Positions 1 through 8,579 of a stretch of 64,000 nt of DNA are shown piece by piece. The stretch spans positions 1 through 64,000 of the forward strand of contig JAZMZV010000204.1 in NCBI GenBank assembly GCA_045586185.1, given 5' to 3'. How positions within the stretch are numbered: position 1 is the stretch's first letter; each line of letters opens with the position of its first letter. The notes beneath the pieces are model-generated. The model saw only the letters and a list, made by a program, of their open reading frames with translations. It did no database searches and had not been told where the DNA came from. The translations under genes and the position numbers were made by a program. The DNA is from RUG11551 sp045586185 (lineage in GTDB: Bacteria > Planctomycetota > Planctomycetia > Pirellulales > Thermoguttaceae).

Positions 1-1610
1 GGATTGACTTCCATCTTGTCCGGGGCGTCAGGACAGCACATCAAAATCGACGTGTTGTTGTCGAATTCAAACCCGACGTGACTTGCCGCCAAGCCGTGCC
101 CGCCGTGAGAGATTTGGAATGGTTCTGTGGGGTTGTCAACGACGAAACCGTGCCCGAAATAGACGCGCCGAGCGGTCTTGTCAGCAGACTTGACGTAGAA
201 GTTCCGGATACGCGCCGGGTTGGACGGCGGGATTTCAAAGATCAGAATTCCGTTCTTCTCATAGACGTCAATCTGAACCGTCTGGCGTTCGTCTTCGTTG
301 AGGATTGTTACAGAATGCGTCAGGCGTTTGTTCTGCTCGTCCCACGTGATTTGCGCCGGCTGAACGTAACAGGCGTCGTTGTCGAGGTTCAATGCGCCGA
401 TAGAAACGCTGACGCCGTTAAAGACGACTTTCGAGGCGTCGTCGCCCGGCTTGGCGATTTCAATTTGAGCGTCCAGAAGCCCCTTGGCGCCCGGACGAAT
501 AACAGCGCTGTAGTCGTCGTTGAGAGCGAACGTATAGGCGGCATTCTGATTACCGTCGGTCGATTCTGCCGCCGCGGTTTTCTCGCTGCGGTTAATCGTC
601 AAGCCACTGACATAGCAGCCGTCGCAAGTCGTGTCGTTTTTCGGTCCCGGGTTGAGTTCAACAATCAAATTGAACCGCTTGCCCGCAAACGGGGTCAGGT
701 CGACGCTGCGGTCAATCCAGACGGTACTGGTTGTATGGTATTCGTCCAGTTTCTGGCGGGAATCGTTAGGCTTAACCTCGGATTCGGGCTGCGCCCAGAC
801 GCGGAACGTAACGCCGTCGGAGTAGTCGTTTGGTCCGAGCGTCCGAACGGCGCAGGCGTAATCCAGACGCAGCGTCGTCCCGTCTGTAACAGCCGGCAGC
901 TCCAGCGGGAACGACAAATACAGGCTTCCCCCTCTGGGCACGTACGGCGGGTGACAGGCAAAACCCCGGCGCGTCGTTCCCGCATTGACGTCGACGATGT
1001 CGCAGGAAACCTTGGACGCTTGATCGGCGCCCCCGCCAATCCAGTTCTGCCCCAACTCCGTAATCGGTTGGTTGATAATATTCTGAAACGCGGTATACGA
1101 TTTCCCGATGAGCGTAACGCCGCCCAGTTTTACCGTCGTCGTTTTGTACGGCTTGGCGGGCGCAGAGAACTTCGTTTCAATAACCCGGACGGCGTCGAGG
1201 ATTCGGTTTTTCTCGCCGTCGCGGAACGATACTGTTACGTGAATCGGATAATGCGCCGAGTACGCGCCGGACTCAACTACGAAATCAAGCGTCCGTTCCT
1301 CCATCCCGTTGGCGGGGACGGTTACGACGGCGGACTGCTGGAGCATTCGCACCTTTTCGATGCTCGAAAACGTCAGCCGACATTCGACCGGGGCGTCCGA
1401 GAAGTTAGCCAGACGATACGTCAGCGTCTGCTTGACGTCGGTTTGGGTTATCAGATCAACGGGGTCGATTTGAACCTGAATCGATCCCGCTTGCAGCGTG
1501 TGCGTCGTATACGAGAGCGGTTTGTAGGAATTCTCTGCCGCCTGCGCCGTCTGAACCAACGCCGCCAACAAAGCCAATAACAAAGACAGGTAAATGAATC
1601 GTTTCGCCAT
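1..1610 (-). CDS. Secreted protein of unknown function (3' part beyond window)
   Basis: Reading frame on the minus strand that starts at ATG 1608-1610 and stays open to the window edge, giving 536 residues without a stop. The start is supported by an AAGGAG Shine-Dalgarno at 1621-1626, 10 nt upstream. The first ~21 residues form a clear signal peptide (basic MAKRF, a Leu/Ala core, TAQA|AEN), so the protein is exported. The mature part looks like extended beta-rich modules (YRLANFSDAPVECRLTF; VWIDRSVDLTPFAGKRFNL), similar in texture to carbohydrate-binding or secreted structural proteins of planctomycetes, but I recognise no catalytic motif. It is preceded by a plausible promoter at 1747-1775 and by a heptamer repeat in its 5' region. 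The long plus-strand frame over the same bases lacks any protein-like features and is its shadow. Function unknown; the gene call is strong. Confidence 0.85.
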   Translation of the reverse strand, partial: MAKRFIYLSLLLALLAALVQTAQAAENSYKPLSYTTHTLQAGSIQVQIDPVDLITQTDVKQTLTYRLANFSDAPVECRLTFSSIEKVRMLQQSAVVTVPANGMEERTLDFVVESGAYSAHYPIHVTVSFRDGEKNRILDAVRVIETKFSAPAKPYKTTTVKLGGVTLIGKSYTAFQNIINQPITELGQNWIGGGADQASKVSCDIVDVNAGTTRRGFACHPPYVPRGGSLYLSFPLELPAVTDGTTLRLDYACAVRTLGPNDYSDGVTFRVWAQPESEVKPNDSRQKLDEYHTTSTVWIDRSVDLTPFAGKRFNLIVELNPGPKNDTTCDGCYVSGLTINRSEKTAAAESTDGNQNAAYTFALNDDYSAVIRPGAKGLLDAQIEIAKPGDDASKVVFNGVSVSIGALNLDNDACYVQPAQITWDEQNKRLTHSVTILNEDERQTVQIDVYEKNGILIFEIPPSNPARIRNFYVKSADKTARRVYFGHGFVVDNPTEPFQISHGGHGLAASHVGFEFDNNTSILMCCPDAPDKMEVN

Positions 1611-1638
1611 GATTGCAGTTCTCCTTGAGGGGAATATA

Positions 1639-1698
1639 GTTGCGAGTTGCGAGTAGCGAGTTGCGAGAGGTTTTTGTATGGCAATTGCATTTCTCGCT
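1639..1698. repeat. Heptamer array GTTGCGA x4 with palindromic core
   Basis: Four tandem heptamers (GTTGCGA, GTTGCGA, GTAGCGA, GTTGCGA) at 1639-1666 are followed by GAGG, a T-run, the palindrome GCAATTGC (1681-1688) and TTCTCGCT, which is the inverted counterpart of the left arm. It lies in the 5' region of the secreted protein on the minus strand. The same architecture recurs at 6260-6343 and elsewhere. Confidence 0.85.
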
Positions 1699-1746
1699 AT
1701 TCGGCAAACCATTTTTGGTTAAACCAATTTTAAGACCTTATTAATC

Positions 1747-1775
1747 AATATACAAGCTTGAGAAGACAAAGTCAA
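1747..1775 (-). promoter_or_regulatory. Predicted promoter for the partial secreted protein
   Basis: On the minus strand TTGACT (1770-1775) and TATATT (1747-1752) are separated by 17 nt. It points at the gene starting at 1610, with the heptamer array falling in the untranslated leader. Sequence match only. Confidence 0.5.
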
Positions 1776-1806
1776 GCGTCGGGCGAGAAAAGAGCGGAAA
1801 AAGATG

Positions 1807-1892
1807 AGGGGATAGGGAGTAGGGAATGGGGAATAGGGAATGATGAGCGCTTTGCGCAATTGCTAATTGCTAATTGCAAATTGCTAATTCTT
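1807..1892. repeat. Composite heptamer element: GGGAATA array, GCGC palindrome, AATTGCT array
   Basis: Five in-register heptamers of the AGGGAAT/GGGGAAT type (1807-1841) are followed by the small palindrome GCGCTTTGCGC (1847-1857) and by five heptamers of a different sequence, AATTGCT x2, AATTGCA, AATTGCT, AATTCTT (1858-1892). The last unit reaches the stop codon (1891-1893) of the TPM-domain gene. The two arrays have different sequences but the same 7-nt step. Confidence 0.9.
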
Positions 1893-2799
1893 ACCAGCCT
1901 CCCGACGCGCCGCCTCCGCCGAAACGACCTCCGCCGCCAGAATAGCTGCTGGAACTCGAACTGGAACTGCTGCTGTAGTCCGAACTGCTGTAGCTCGAAG
2001 AGCTGCTGGAACTGGAACTGCCGCCGTCTTCTGAGAAAACTGTTAAGAATCCAACTCCCAGCAGAGCCGACAGATTGATCATAGGCAGCCGTTTTCCAAA
2101 TAATGCAAAAATCAAATACAGGAACAGCCAAATCGGCACGATGACAGCGTAGACAAAAATCGCCCAAAGGCACCAAAACAGTAGCACGAACAGGGGAAGC
2201 GAGCACAGCACGCCAAGCCACGTAGAGACCGGGTCGTAGTCGCTTTCAGACGCGCTACTCCCATTTGACGCAGGAACGGCAACGGTGCGTTCGACCTCTT
2301 TCCCGGTAACGTACTGCTGAACGCTTTCGACCGCCCAAACTGCGCCGTCAGCGTACCTGTTCTCTCTGAAAAATGGGGCGAGACCGCGAATGACGTCGCC
2401 GGCGCGGGCGTCGTTAATCGGGCCTTCCCAGCCGCGAGCGACTTCCAGTCTCATCTTGCGTTCAGGAACGACAATAATCAGAATCGCGCCGTCGTCTTTG
2501 CCCTTGTTGCCGATTTTCCACGCGTCGCCGAGCCGAATTCCAACGTCTTCAATCGACAGTCCTTCCAGCGACGGCAGCGTTGTTACAACCATCTGCCCGC
2601 CGGTTGCGGATTCCAGACGAAGAATCGCCGCTTCAATTTGAGCGGATTCATCCTCCGTGAACACGCTGCCAGCGTCGACAACGCGCCCGGTCAACGGCGG
2701 AACTTTAAATTCCGCGTTTGCTTTCGGCGCTGAGAATAGCGCTATTGCCGCAAACAGGACTACGCATAACAAGATGGAAACGGTCGACGCGTTTTTCAT
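1891..2799 (-). CDS. TPM-domain membrane protein (YgcG-like)
   Basis: 302-residue protein with an N-terminal signal peptide/anchor (MKNASTVSILLCVVLFAAIA), a TPM domain over roughly residues 34-160 (VVDAGSVFTEDESAQIE; DDGAILIIVVPERKMRLEV; DVIRGLAPFFRENRYADG), a strongly hydrophobic stretch around 195-230, and a low-complexity tail of Ser runs followed by Gly-rich RFGGGGASGGW. This layout is the usual one for YgcG-type TPM proteins, which are membrane-associated and commonly sit beside lemA. Here it follows lemA by 11 nt on the same strand, so the two are almost certainly co-transcribed. Members of the wider TPM family include the plant photosystem II repair proteins TLP18.3/Psb32; the bacterial function is not settled. 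The gene ends exactly at a heptamer repeat. Confidence 0.93.
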   Translation of the reverse strand: MKNASTVSILLCVVLFAAIALFSAPKANAEFKVPPLTGRVVDAGSVFTEDESAQIEAAILRLESATGGQMVVTTLPSLEGLSIEDVGIRLGDAWKIGNKGKDDGAILIIVVPERKMRLEVARGWEGPINDARAGDVIRGLAPFFRENRYADGAVWAVESVQQYVTGKEVERTVAVPASNGSSASESDYDPVSTWLGVLCSLPLFVLLFWCLWAIFVYAVIVPIWLFLYLIFALFGKRLPMINLSALLGVGFLTVFSEDGGSSSSSSSSSYSSSDYSSSSSSSSSSYSGGGGRFGGGGASGGW

Positions 2800-2810
2800 T
2801 TCAACATCAA

Positions 2811-3383
2811 TTAGAACTGAACTTCCGGGACAGCCTCAACGGGGGCGTGTTCAGCGGGAACTTCGTAAAACGTCGCGGGTTCCAAGCCCAAAGATTTCAC
2901 AAAAAAGACGCCGGGAATGCCGCGAATTGCCGCATTGTAAATCTTGACGGCTTCATTGTACCGGGTTCGGGCGACGGCGATTCGGTTTTCCGTTCCCGCC
3001 AATTCGTCCTGAAGACGAACGAACGCGTCCGCCGCCTTGAGTTCCGGATAGCTTTCGGAAATCGCGATCAGACGCCCGAGAGCAGAATTGAGTTCCGCAT
3101 CAGCCGCCGCCTTGTCAGCAGGAGTCGCCGCCTTGACGAGATTCTCTCTCGCCTGAGCGACTTCCGTAAAAATCTTTTCCTCGTGAGCCGCGTATCCTTT
3201 AACGGTGTTAACCAGATTGGGAATCAACTCCGCTCGACGCTGCAACTGCGTGTCGATGTCGCTCCACGTCTGCTTGACCGTCTCGTCTTTACGAATCAAG
3301 CCGTTATAGGAAACAAGCCCGCTCAGAGCAATAACCGCCGCAATTATCAATAACACTATTAAAAAACGAACAAACGCTTTCAT
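2811..3383 (-). CDS. lemA: LemA family protein
   Basis: 190 residues, the normal family length. An N-terminal membrane helix (residues ~5-27, VRFLIVLLIIAAVIALSGLV) is followed by the LemA helical core with the characteristic segments YNGLIRKDETVKQTWSDI and QRRAELIPNLVNTVKGYAAHE, then FTEVAQARENL and the SYPELKA region. LemA proteins are small membrane-anchored helical proteins of unclear function that travel with TPM proteins, as here (TPM gene 11 nt downstream). ATG at 3381-3383 has an AAAGGGA ribosome-binding sequence a few bases upstream. A near-consensus promoter lies at 3455-3483. Nothing is unusual about the protein itself. Confidence 0.95.
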   Translation of the reverse strand: MKAFVRFLIVLLIIAAVIALSGLVSYNGLIRKDETVKQTWSDIDTQLQRRAELIPNLVNTVKGYAAHEEKIFTEVAQARENLVKAATPADKAAADAELNSALGRLIAISESYPELKAADAFVRLQDELAGTENRIAVARTRYNEAVKIYNAAIRGIPGVFFVKSLGLEPATFYEVPAEHAPVEAVPEVQF

Positions 3384-3454
3384 ATTGATTCCCTTTACTG
3401 GTAAAACTTAAATATATCCAAACGGTATAGCTCCGCCTGCTATTACTATTCAAT

Positions 3455-3483
3455 ATCATACTATATTCCCAGATTTTTGTCAA
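3455..3483 (-). promoter_or_regulatory. Predicted promoter for lemA-TPM
   Basis: Minus-strand TTGACA (3478-3483), 17-nt spacer, TATGAT (3455-3460), about 70 nt upstream of the lemA start. Confidence 0.65.
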
Positions 3484-3579
3484 GGACGTAAAACGTAAAC
3501 GTAAGAACGCCAAGAACCATTGACCTTCCCTCGCCAATCCAGCCCGATCTCTTTCTATTAATTCTTCTTTCCTTCTAAC

Positions 3580-3607
3580 TTGACAAAACCTCTAAAGATG
3601 TTAGAAT
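3580..3607 (+). promoter_or_regulatory. Predicted promoter for mutS
   Basis: TTGACA (3580-3585), 16-nt spacer, TAGAAT (3602-3607), about 37 nt upstream of the mutS ATG. It is divergent from the lemA promoter. Confidence 0.65.
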
Positions 3608-3644
3608 ACATCGAAAAACCGATTATATCAATTATATAAAGCAA

Positions 3645-6260
3645 ATGGCTGACCAAACCCCGATGATGCGACAGTATTTGGAGGCGAAAAAGGCGTTTCC
3701 AGATACGATTTTGTTTTTCCGAATGGGCGACTTCTACGAGATGTTCAACGACGACGCCCGAACGGCGGCGCGCGTACTGAGCCTGACGTTGACCAGTCGC
3801 GACAAAGGCCCCAACGCCTCGCCCATGTGTGGGTTCCCGCATCATCAGCTGGATCAGTATCTGTCAAAAGCGGTCAATTCCGGGCTGAAGGTGGCGGTCT
3901 GCGACCAGATGGAAGACCCGCGATTCGCCAAGGGGATCGTCAAGCGAGAGGTTACCCGGGTCGTTTCCGCCGGGACAATTACAGACGACTGCATGCTCGA
4001 CCCGCGGTCTAACAACTACTTGGCGGCGGTAGTCGACGGCAAACACGATTACATCGGCATGGCGTGGATTGAGCTGTCCACGGGGAAGTTTCAGGCGGCG
4101 GGCTTTCTTCGATCCGAGCTGGCGGACCAGATCGCCCGAATCCATCCCAGCGAAATTCTCATTGAAGACGACTCCCAGCTTCTGCCGGACTACATTCTCA
4201 ATTCCGTCATGATAACGCGGCGCATGAACTGGCAGTTCGGGTTCGACAACGCGTTTCGGGTCTTGACGGAACACTTCCACACCCGGAATCTGGACGGGTT
4301 CGGATTTGCGGAAACGGAGCAGGACGCGCAGGCGATTCGGGCGGCGGGCGCAACGTTGGACTATCTGGTCGAGACGCAAAAGACGTCTTTGGATCATATA
4401 GAATCCCTGCTGCCGTACAGTTCCAGCAAGACGCTGGAAATTGACGAGGCGACGCGCCGGAGTCTGGAAATCAACTACACGTTCCGGGGAAATCGTCGGG
4501 AAGGCTCTCTTTTGGGCGCAATCGACCGGACTGTTACAGCGGTCGGCGCGCGTCTGCTTTCCAGCTGGCTTTCCGACCCCCTGATGGATATTGAGCGCAT
4601 CAATCGGCGTCAGTCGGCGGTGGAAGAGTTGGTCAACAACCCGCATATTTGCGACGCCCTGCGAAGCGTCTTCGACGGCATATACGACATCGAGCGTCTT
4701 CTGACCCGCGTCAGCACAAACCGCGCTACGCCCCGGGATTTGAGCTATCTGGGCAAGACGTGGCGGCTGATGCCGGAGATCAAGCGGATTCTTCAGGACT
4801 GTTCGTCGGAGCTGCTGTCACGGGTTCGAGAGTCTATCGACCTGTGCGAAGATCTGACGGCTCTGCTGGAACGCGCTCTGGTAGAGAACTGCCCGGCGCA
4901 GGCGCACGACGGCGGGTTTATCAAGCCTGGATTTTCCGCGGAGCTGGACGACCTACGAAACATCTCCATTACCGGCAAGCAATGGATGGCGGACTATCAG
5001 GCGAAGATGCAGGAGCAGACCGGCATCAGCACGCTCAAAGTCGGGTACACGCGCGTTTTCGGGTACTATCTGGAAATCACCAACGCCAATTCCAGCAAAC
5101 AGGTTCCAGACTACTTCATCCGCAAGCAGACGCTCAAAAACGCCGAGCGGTACATCACCCCGGAACTCAAAGAGTACGAAGAAAAAGCCCTCACCGCAGA
5201 AGAACGCTCTTTGGAACTGGAACAGACGCTGTTCTCTCATCTGAGAGAACAAACGGCAGCGTATCATAAACAAATGTACAGAACTGCTACTGTGCTGGGG
5301 GAACTGGACGCCTTGCAGTCCCTGGCGACGTTGGCGCGTGACAGAAACTACTGCCGTCCGGAAATGACGGAGGAGCCGATTCTCGACATTATCGACGGGC
5401 GGCACCCGGTTTTGGATATCACCCGCCCCGAGGGGGACTTCATTCCCAACGACATCGTCTGCGACCAGGAACACGGATACATTCAGCTTATTACCGGTCC
5501 CAACATGGCGGGGAAAAGCACGTTTATTCGTCAGGCGGCGCTGATCGTTATTCTAGCTCAAATCGGCGGATTCGTTCCCGCCAAACGGGCGAAAATCGGG
5601 ATTGTCGATAAAATCTTCGCCCGGGTCGGGGCGGGAGACGAACTTTCCCGTGGGCGGTCAACGTTTATGGTTGAAATGACCGAAACGGCGAGAATCCTCA
5701 ACCGCGCCACCGCCAGAAGCCTCGTCATTTTAGACGAAATCGGCAGAGGCACCAGCACCTACGACGGGATTTCTCTCGCCTGGGCGGTAGTCGAGCATTT
5801 GCATCAAACCGTTCACGCCAGAACCCTTTTCGCGACGCATTATCACGAACTGACCGACCTGGGCGACCACGGCGACGGCATCGCCAACCTCAACGTCGCG
5901 GTTCGAGAATACAACGGCGACATCGCGTTTCTGCACAAGATCGTGCCCGGCGCGGCGGACAAGAGCTACGGAATTCACGTCGCCAAACTCGCCGGCGTCC
6001 CGACGTCGGTTATCAACCGCGCCAACGAGATTTTGCTCGAACTGGAAAACGAGGACAGCCCGGAACAGTCCGCGCAAATCAAAACAAAACACCGTCCGTC
6101 CAAAACCAACCGGCTCCAAACGGCAGACGGCATGGTTCAGCTCACGTTCTTCGACCCGGTCGACAACCCGGTTCTGACCGAGCTGTCCCACGTCGATATT
6201 AACTCCCTCACCCCCCTTGACGCCCTGGCTTTAATTCAGAAATGGCAGAAAGAGATGTAG
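3645..6260 (+). CDS. mutS: DNA mismatch repair protein MutS
   Basis: 871 residues, normal for MutS1. The N-terminal mismatch-binding domain has the diagnostic FFRMGDFYEMF stretch, with the base-stacking Phe30 and Glu32 of the F-x-E motif. The connector, lever and clamp regions follow. The ATPase has Walker A GPNMAGKST near residue 617, and Walker B/ABC signature LVILDEIGRGTSTYDG near 692. ATHYHELTDL and the helix-turn-helix segment AKLAGVPTSVINRANEIL are also present. It binds base mismatches and small loops and starts methyl-independent or MutL-dependent repair in the cytoplasm. No MutL is in the window. No obvious Shine-Dalgarno precedes the ATG at 3645. The TAG stop (6258-6260) touches the first base of a heptamer repeat. 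All key residues are intact, so a functional protein is expected. Confidence 0.98.
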   Translation: MADQTPMMRQYLEAKKAFPDTILFFRMGDFYEMFNDDARTAARVLSLTLTSRDKGPNASPMCGFPHHQLDQYLSKAVNSGLKVAVCDQMEDPRFAKGIVKREVTRVVSAGTITDDCMLDPRSNNYLAAVVDGKHDYIGMAWIELSTGKFQAAGFLRSELADQIARIHPSEILIEDDSQLLPDYILNSVMITRRMNWQFGFDNAFRVLTEHFHTRNLDGFGFAETEQDAQAIRAAGATLDYLVETQKTSLDHIESLLPYSSSKTLEIDEATRRSLEINYTFRGNRREGSLLGAIDRTVTAVGARLLSSWLSDPLMDIERINRRQSAVEELVNNPHICDALRSVFDGIYDIERLLTRVSTNRATPRDLSYLGKTWRLMPEIKRILQDCSSELLSRVRESIDLCEDLTALLERALVENCPAQAHDGGFIKPGFSAELDDLRNISITGKQWMADYQAKMQEQTGISTLKVGYTRVFGYYLEITNANSSKQVPDYFIRKQTLKNAERYITPELKEYEEKALTAEERSLELEQTLFSHLREQTAAYHKQMYRTATVLGELDALQSLATLARDRNYCRPEMTEEPILDIIDGRHPVLDITRPEGDFIPNDIVCDQEHGYIQLITGPNMAGKSTFIRQAALIVILAQIGGFVPAKRAKIGIVDKIFARVGAGDELSRGRSTFMVEMTETARILNRATARSLVILDEIGRGTSTYDGISLAWAVVEHLHQTVHARTLFATHYHELTDLGDHGDGIANLNVAVREYNGDIAFLHKIVPGAADKSYGIHVAKLAGVPTSVINRANEILLELENEDSPEQSAQIKTKHRPSKTNRLQTADGMVQLTFFDPVDNPVLTELSHVDINSLTPLDALALIQKWQKEM

Positions 6261-6357
6261 TTGCGTGTAACGAGTGGCGAGTAGCGAGAGGATTTTTTGA
6301 GGCGCTTGCGTTTTCTCGCAACTCGCAACTCGCAACTCGCTACTTTCCTAACTAACT
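6260..6357. repeat. Heptamer element with inverted arms between mutS and the transporter
   Basis: Left arm of four heptamers (GTTGCGT, GTAACGA, GTGGCGA, GTAGCGA, 6260-6287), then GAGGATTTTTTGA, the core GGCGCTTGCG (6301-6310), and a right arm TCGCAAC x3, TCGCTAC (6316-6343) that is the inverted complement of the left arm type. TTTCCTA ACTAACT AAC continues the 7-nt periodicity to 6360. It starts at the last base of the mutS stop and ends about 10 nt before the next ATG. It could fold into a long hairpin. Confidence 0.9.
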
Positions 6358-6370
6358 AACCCCCGCCCAA

Positions 6371-7342
6371 ATGAAATATCTCCGTTTACTTTTCGCTCCG
6401 CTTTCGCTTCTCAGCGCGTTCGCTGTTGGGCTGTCCTGCCCGTGGCTCAACGCCTATCGCGCTGCGGTTCCGTATTTGGTGATGGGGATGCTCTTTCTGG
6501 TTTTCCTGCAGCTCAACTGGAATCAGCTCAGAATCCGCGCCAGCGTCTTTGCGATTGTTGCGGCGAACCTCGCGATTCCTCTGACGTTCTATTTTATCTT
6601 CTCCGCGTTGAATCAGCCGGTACTGGCAGTCGGAGCGTTTATGGCGGGAATCGCCCCGACGGGGTCTGCCGCGCCGTCGGTTATCAGCTTTCTAAAACAG
6701 AATATCGAATACGGCGTAACGGCGTTTGTCATGACGACGTTTACCGTCGCGGTTGCCATTCCGTTGATTCTGCCGCATCTGCTCCCGGAAGCGGCAGACA
6801 AAGGATTTCTGGAACTCTTCCTGCCGATAGCGCAGCGCGTCGGATTTTTGATTTTTATTCCCGTTGGCGCGTCGCTGATAATTCGCTGGATTGCTCCGTC
6901 GTCAAAAAACCGGTTTCCCAAGGCGTACAGAATGATTTCGTTTCTGCTCTGGGTTTGCTGTATTACGATTATGCTTTCCGGGGCGTCCAATACCATTTGG
7001 AACGAACTCGACGCCAGCCAGCGCTGGTTCGTCCCCTTATGCTTTTTCACCGCACTGTGCGTTTGCGTTACCAACTTCACCCTGGGACATTTCCTTTCCA
7101 AAGAGTTCCCCCGTGAATCCTCTCAGACGCTTGGACAAAAGAACATCGCCGTTACCGTCGCTCTTGCCATGGAATTCTGCGAACCCATGGTTGCGATTGT
7201 CCCGCTGATGTATATTCTGTGTCACAATTCCTGGAACTCGTGGCAGATGATCCGCCTGAGCATCAAAGAAGAAAAAGAGGGCAAAACGGAAATCGAGACC
7301 ATATATAAAGATTCCGTAAAACGACGTCCTGAAAACAAGTAA
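6371..7342 (+). CDS. Bile acid:sodium symporter family (BASS/SBF) transporter
   Basis: 323 residues, almost entirely hydrophobic with about nine to ten membrane-spanning stretches. The family-typical segment is AGIAPTGSAAPSVISFL, the conserved re-entrant/crossover region of SBF-type proteins, and the C-terminal helices include FCEPMVAIVPLMYIL. The family couples sodium entry to uptake of organic anions (bile acids, pyruvate, pantothenate and others); the substrate cannot be read from sequence. A charged tail (KEEKEGKTEIETIYKDSVKRRPENK) is probably cytoplasmic. The ATG at 6371 lacks a clear Shine-Dalgarno and comes directly after a heptamer repeat that fills the leader. It is convergent with ribonuclease D, with only 3 nt between them. 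Confidence 0.85.
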   Translation: MKYLRLLFAPLSLLSAFAVGLSCPWLNAYRAAVPYLVMGMLFLVFLQLNWNQLRIRASVFAIVAANLAIPLTFYFIFSALNQPVLAVGAFMAGIAPTGSAAPSVISFLKQNIEYGVTAFVMTTFTVAVAIPLILPHLLPEAADKGFLELFLPIAQRVGFLIFIPVGASLIIRWIAPSSKNRFPKAYRMISFLLWVCCITIMLSGASNTIWNELDASQRWFVPLCFFTALCVCVTNFTLGHFLSKEFPRESSQTLGQKNIAVTVALAMEFCEPMVAIVPLMYILCHNSWNSWQMIRLSIKEEKEGKTEIETIYKDSVKRRPENK

Positions 7343-7345
7343 CGG

Positions 7346-8527
7346 CTAACCAGAGACTTTTTTCAGAAATTCCAACGGCTCTTCGCTGGTCGGGTCAGCA
7401 ACGCGAATCACCATGTTCCCGGTGATTAATTCTTCAAAGATATTGCCAACAATCAGCTTTCGCCAGCCCTGTTCCAGAATCGGTTCGGAGATATTCAAAT
7501 CCGGACGCAGTCGCCACAACGCCCATTTACGAACGTCGGACGGATTGGCAACCAAATTGCATGCGAGATTGTTTTGTTTGCAAATCGTTCCAAGGGCGGA
7601 ATAAAGCAGCTGTCCTAAAACCGTCATCTTGCAGGACGGGTCGTGATCCATCAGCGACGGCAACTCACGCTTTGGCAGCCGCATGGCGTGACGAATTACA
7701 TCGGAAATCGGCTCCAGAATTCCGGCGAAATTTGTCTGCGCGAAATCGCGGACTTCTTTAATTCGCTCTATATCGTAAACCTGACGGCGCGCAAGCTCAA
7801 TAATCAGATCGTCTCGCAAAATCCGCTTGACCGGGCAGTCTGCAAGCTGCGCTCGGCGTTCGCGCCAAAAGAACAGTTCACGTACGATTGCCAGGCTGCG
7901 CTGGTCAAAGGTGGAATTCAGAACCAGTTTTTCCCATCGATCCGGACTGAACTGCCACAACAGCTTTTCCTTCCAGGCTTTCATGTCCTCTTCAAACCAG
8001 GACCAACGACCCAGTTTTTCGATTCGTCCGCCGATATACGTTCTCAAAGGCTGCAAATACCGAACGTCGTCAAGACCGTATTCCAACTGAGATCGAGTCA
8101 AGGGTCGGCGCGTCCAATCGGTTCGCGTTTCTGTATTGGGCAAATCGACCTTGAGAACTTTACTAATCAGATTGGCGCAGCCCGCAGGGAAATCAAGACC
8201 GATAAACCCAGCCGCCAACTGCGTGTCAAACAGCTTGCGAGGCAAAGCTCCAACTGCGCGAATGCAGAACTCCAGATCCGCCCTGCCCGCGTGAACAATG
8301 GTTTCATGATCCCCTTCTGTCAACAGTTCCCAAAAAGGATTGACGCTGTTTAACGCCAGGGGATCTAAAACCGCTCCGCCAGATTCGTACGCCAGCTGAA
8401 TCAGACACAGCTGAGACTGAAAATGGCGTTCAGAAACAAATTCTGTATCCAGAGCAATCCAGCGGCTTTCTTCCAGATCTGAAAGAAGCCGGAAAAAATC
8501 CGCTTGATTGTCAACGTAATTTATCAT
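7346..8527 (-). CDS. rnd: Ribonuclease D
   Basis: 393 residues from ATG 8525-8527. This start puts the first exonuclease motif (ALDTEFVSERHF) near residue 27, the same spacing as in E. coli RNase D. A TTG at 8552-8554 would add nine residues and cannot be excluded, as neither has a good ribosome-binding site. The DEDD-y motifs are present: Exo I DTEF, Exo II HAGRADLEF, Exo III YGLDDVRYL (Tyr-x3-Asp). A C-terminal HRDC-like helical region follows (EVRDFAQTNFAGILEP). It is a 3'-5' exoribonuclease that trims tRNA and other stable RNA precursors. It lies downstream of the antiporter gene on the same strand with an inverted repeat between them. Confidence 0.93.
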   Translation of the reverse strand: MINYVDNQADFFRLLSDLEESRWIALDTEFVSERHFQSQLCLIQLAYESGGAVLDPLALNSVNPFWELLTEGDHETIVHAGRADLEFCIRAVGALPRKLFDTQLAAGFIGLDFPAGCANLISKVLKVDLPNTETRTDWTRRPLTRSQLEYGLDDVRYLQPLRTYIGGRIEKLGRWSWFEEDMKAWKEKLLWQFSPDRWEKLVLNSTFDQRSLAIVRELFFWRERRAQLADCPVKRILRDDLIIELARRQVYDIERIKEVRDFAQTNFAGILEPISDVIRHAMRLPKRELPSLMDHDPSCKMTVLGQLLYSALGTICKQNNLACNLVANPSDVRKWALWRLRPDLNISEPILEQGWRKLIVGNIFEELITGNMVIRVADPTSEEPLEFLKKVSG

Positions 8528-8538
8528 ACAGAAATGTG

Positions 8539-8571
8539 GTCTGACGTCCAGCAAAACGCCGGGCGTCAGAC
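8539..8571 (-). other. Inverted repeat between the antiporter gene and rnd
   Basis: GTCTGACG (8539-8546) and its exact complement CGTCAGAC (8564-8571) enclose a 17-nt loop. It sits between the end of the antiporter gene (8580) and the ATG of rnd. There is no T-run after it, so a terminator is only one possibility; it could also be a processing or attenuation hairpin. Confidence 0.5.
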
Positions 8572-8579
8572 GTTGTCAA

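Noticed and set aside
78..1580. Long plus-strand open frame of 500 codons
   Set aside because: It is antisense to the minus-strand frame with signal peptide, Shine-Dalgarno and protein-like composition; the plus frame is Arg/Val-rich without motifs, the usual look of a shadow frame in this codon usage.
1807..1892. CRISPR array
   Set aside because: The units are only 7 nt, contiguous, without spacers, and no cas genes are near.
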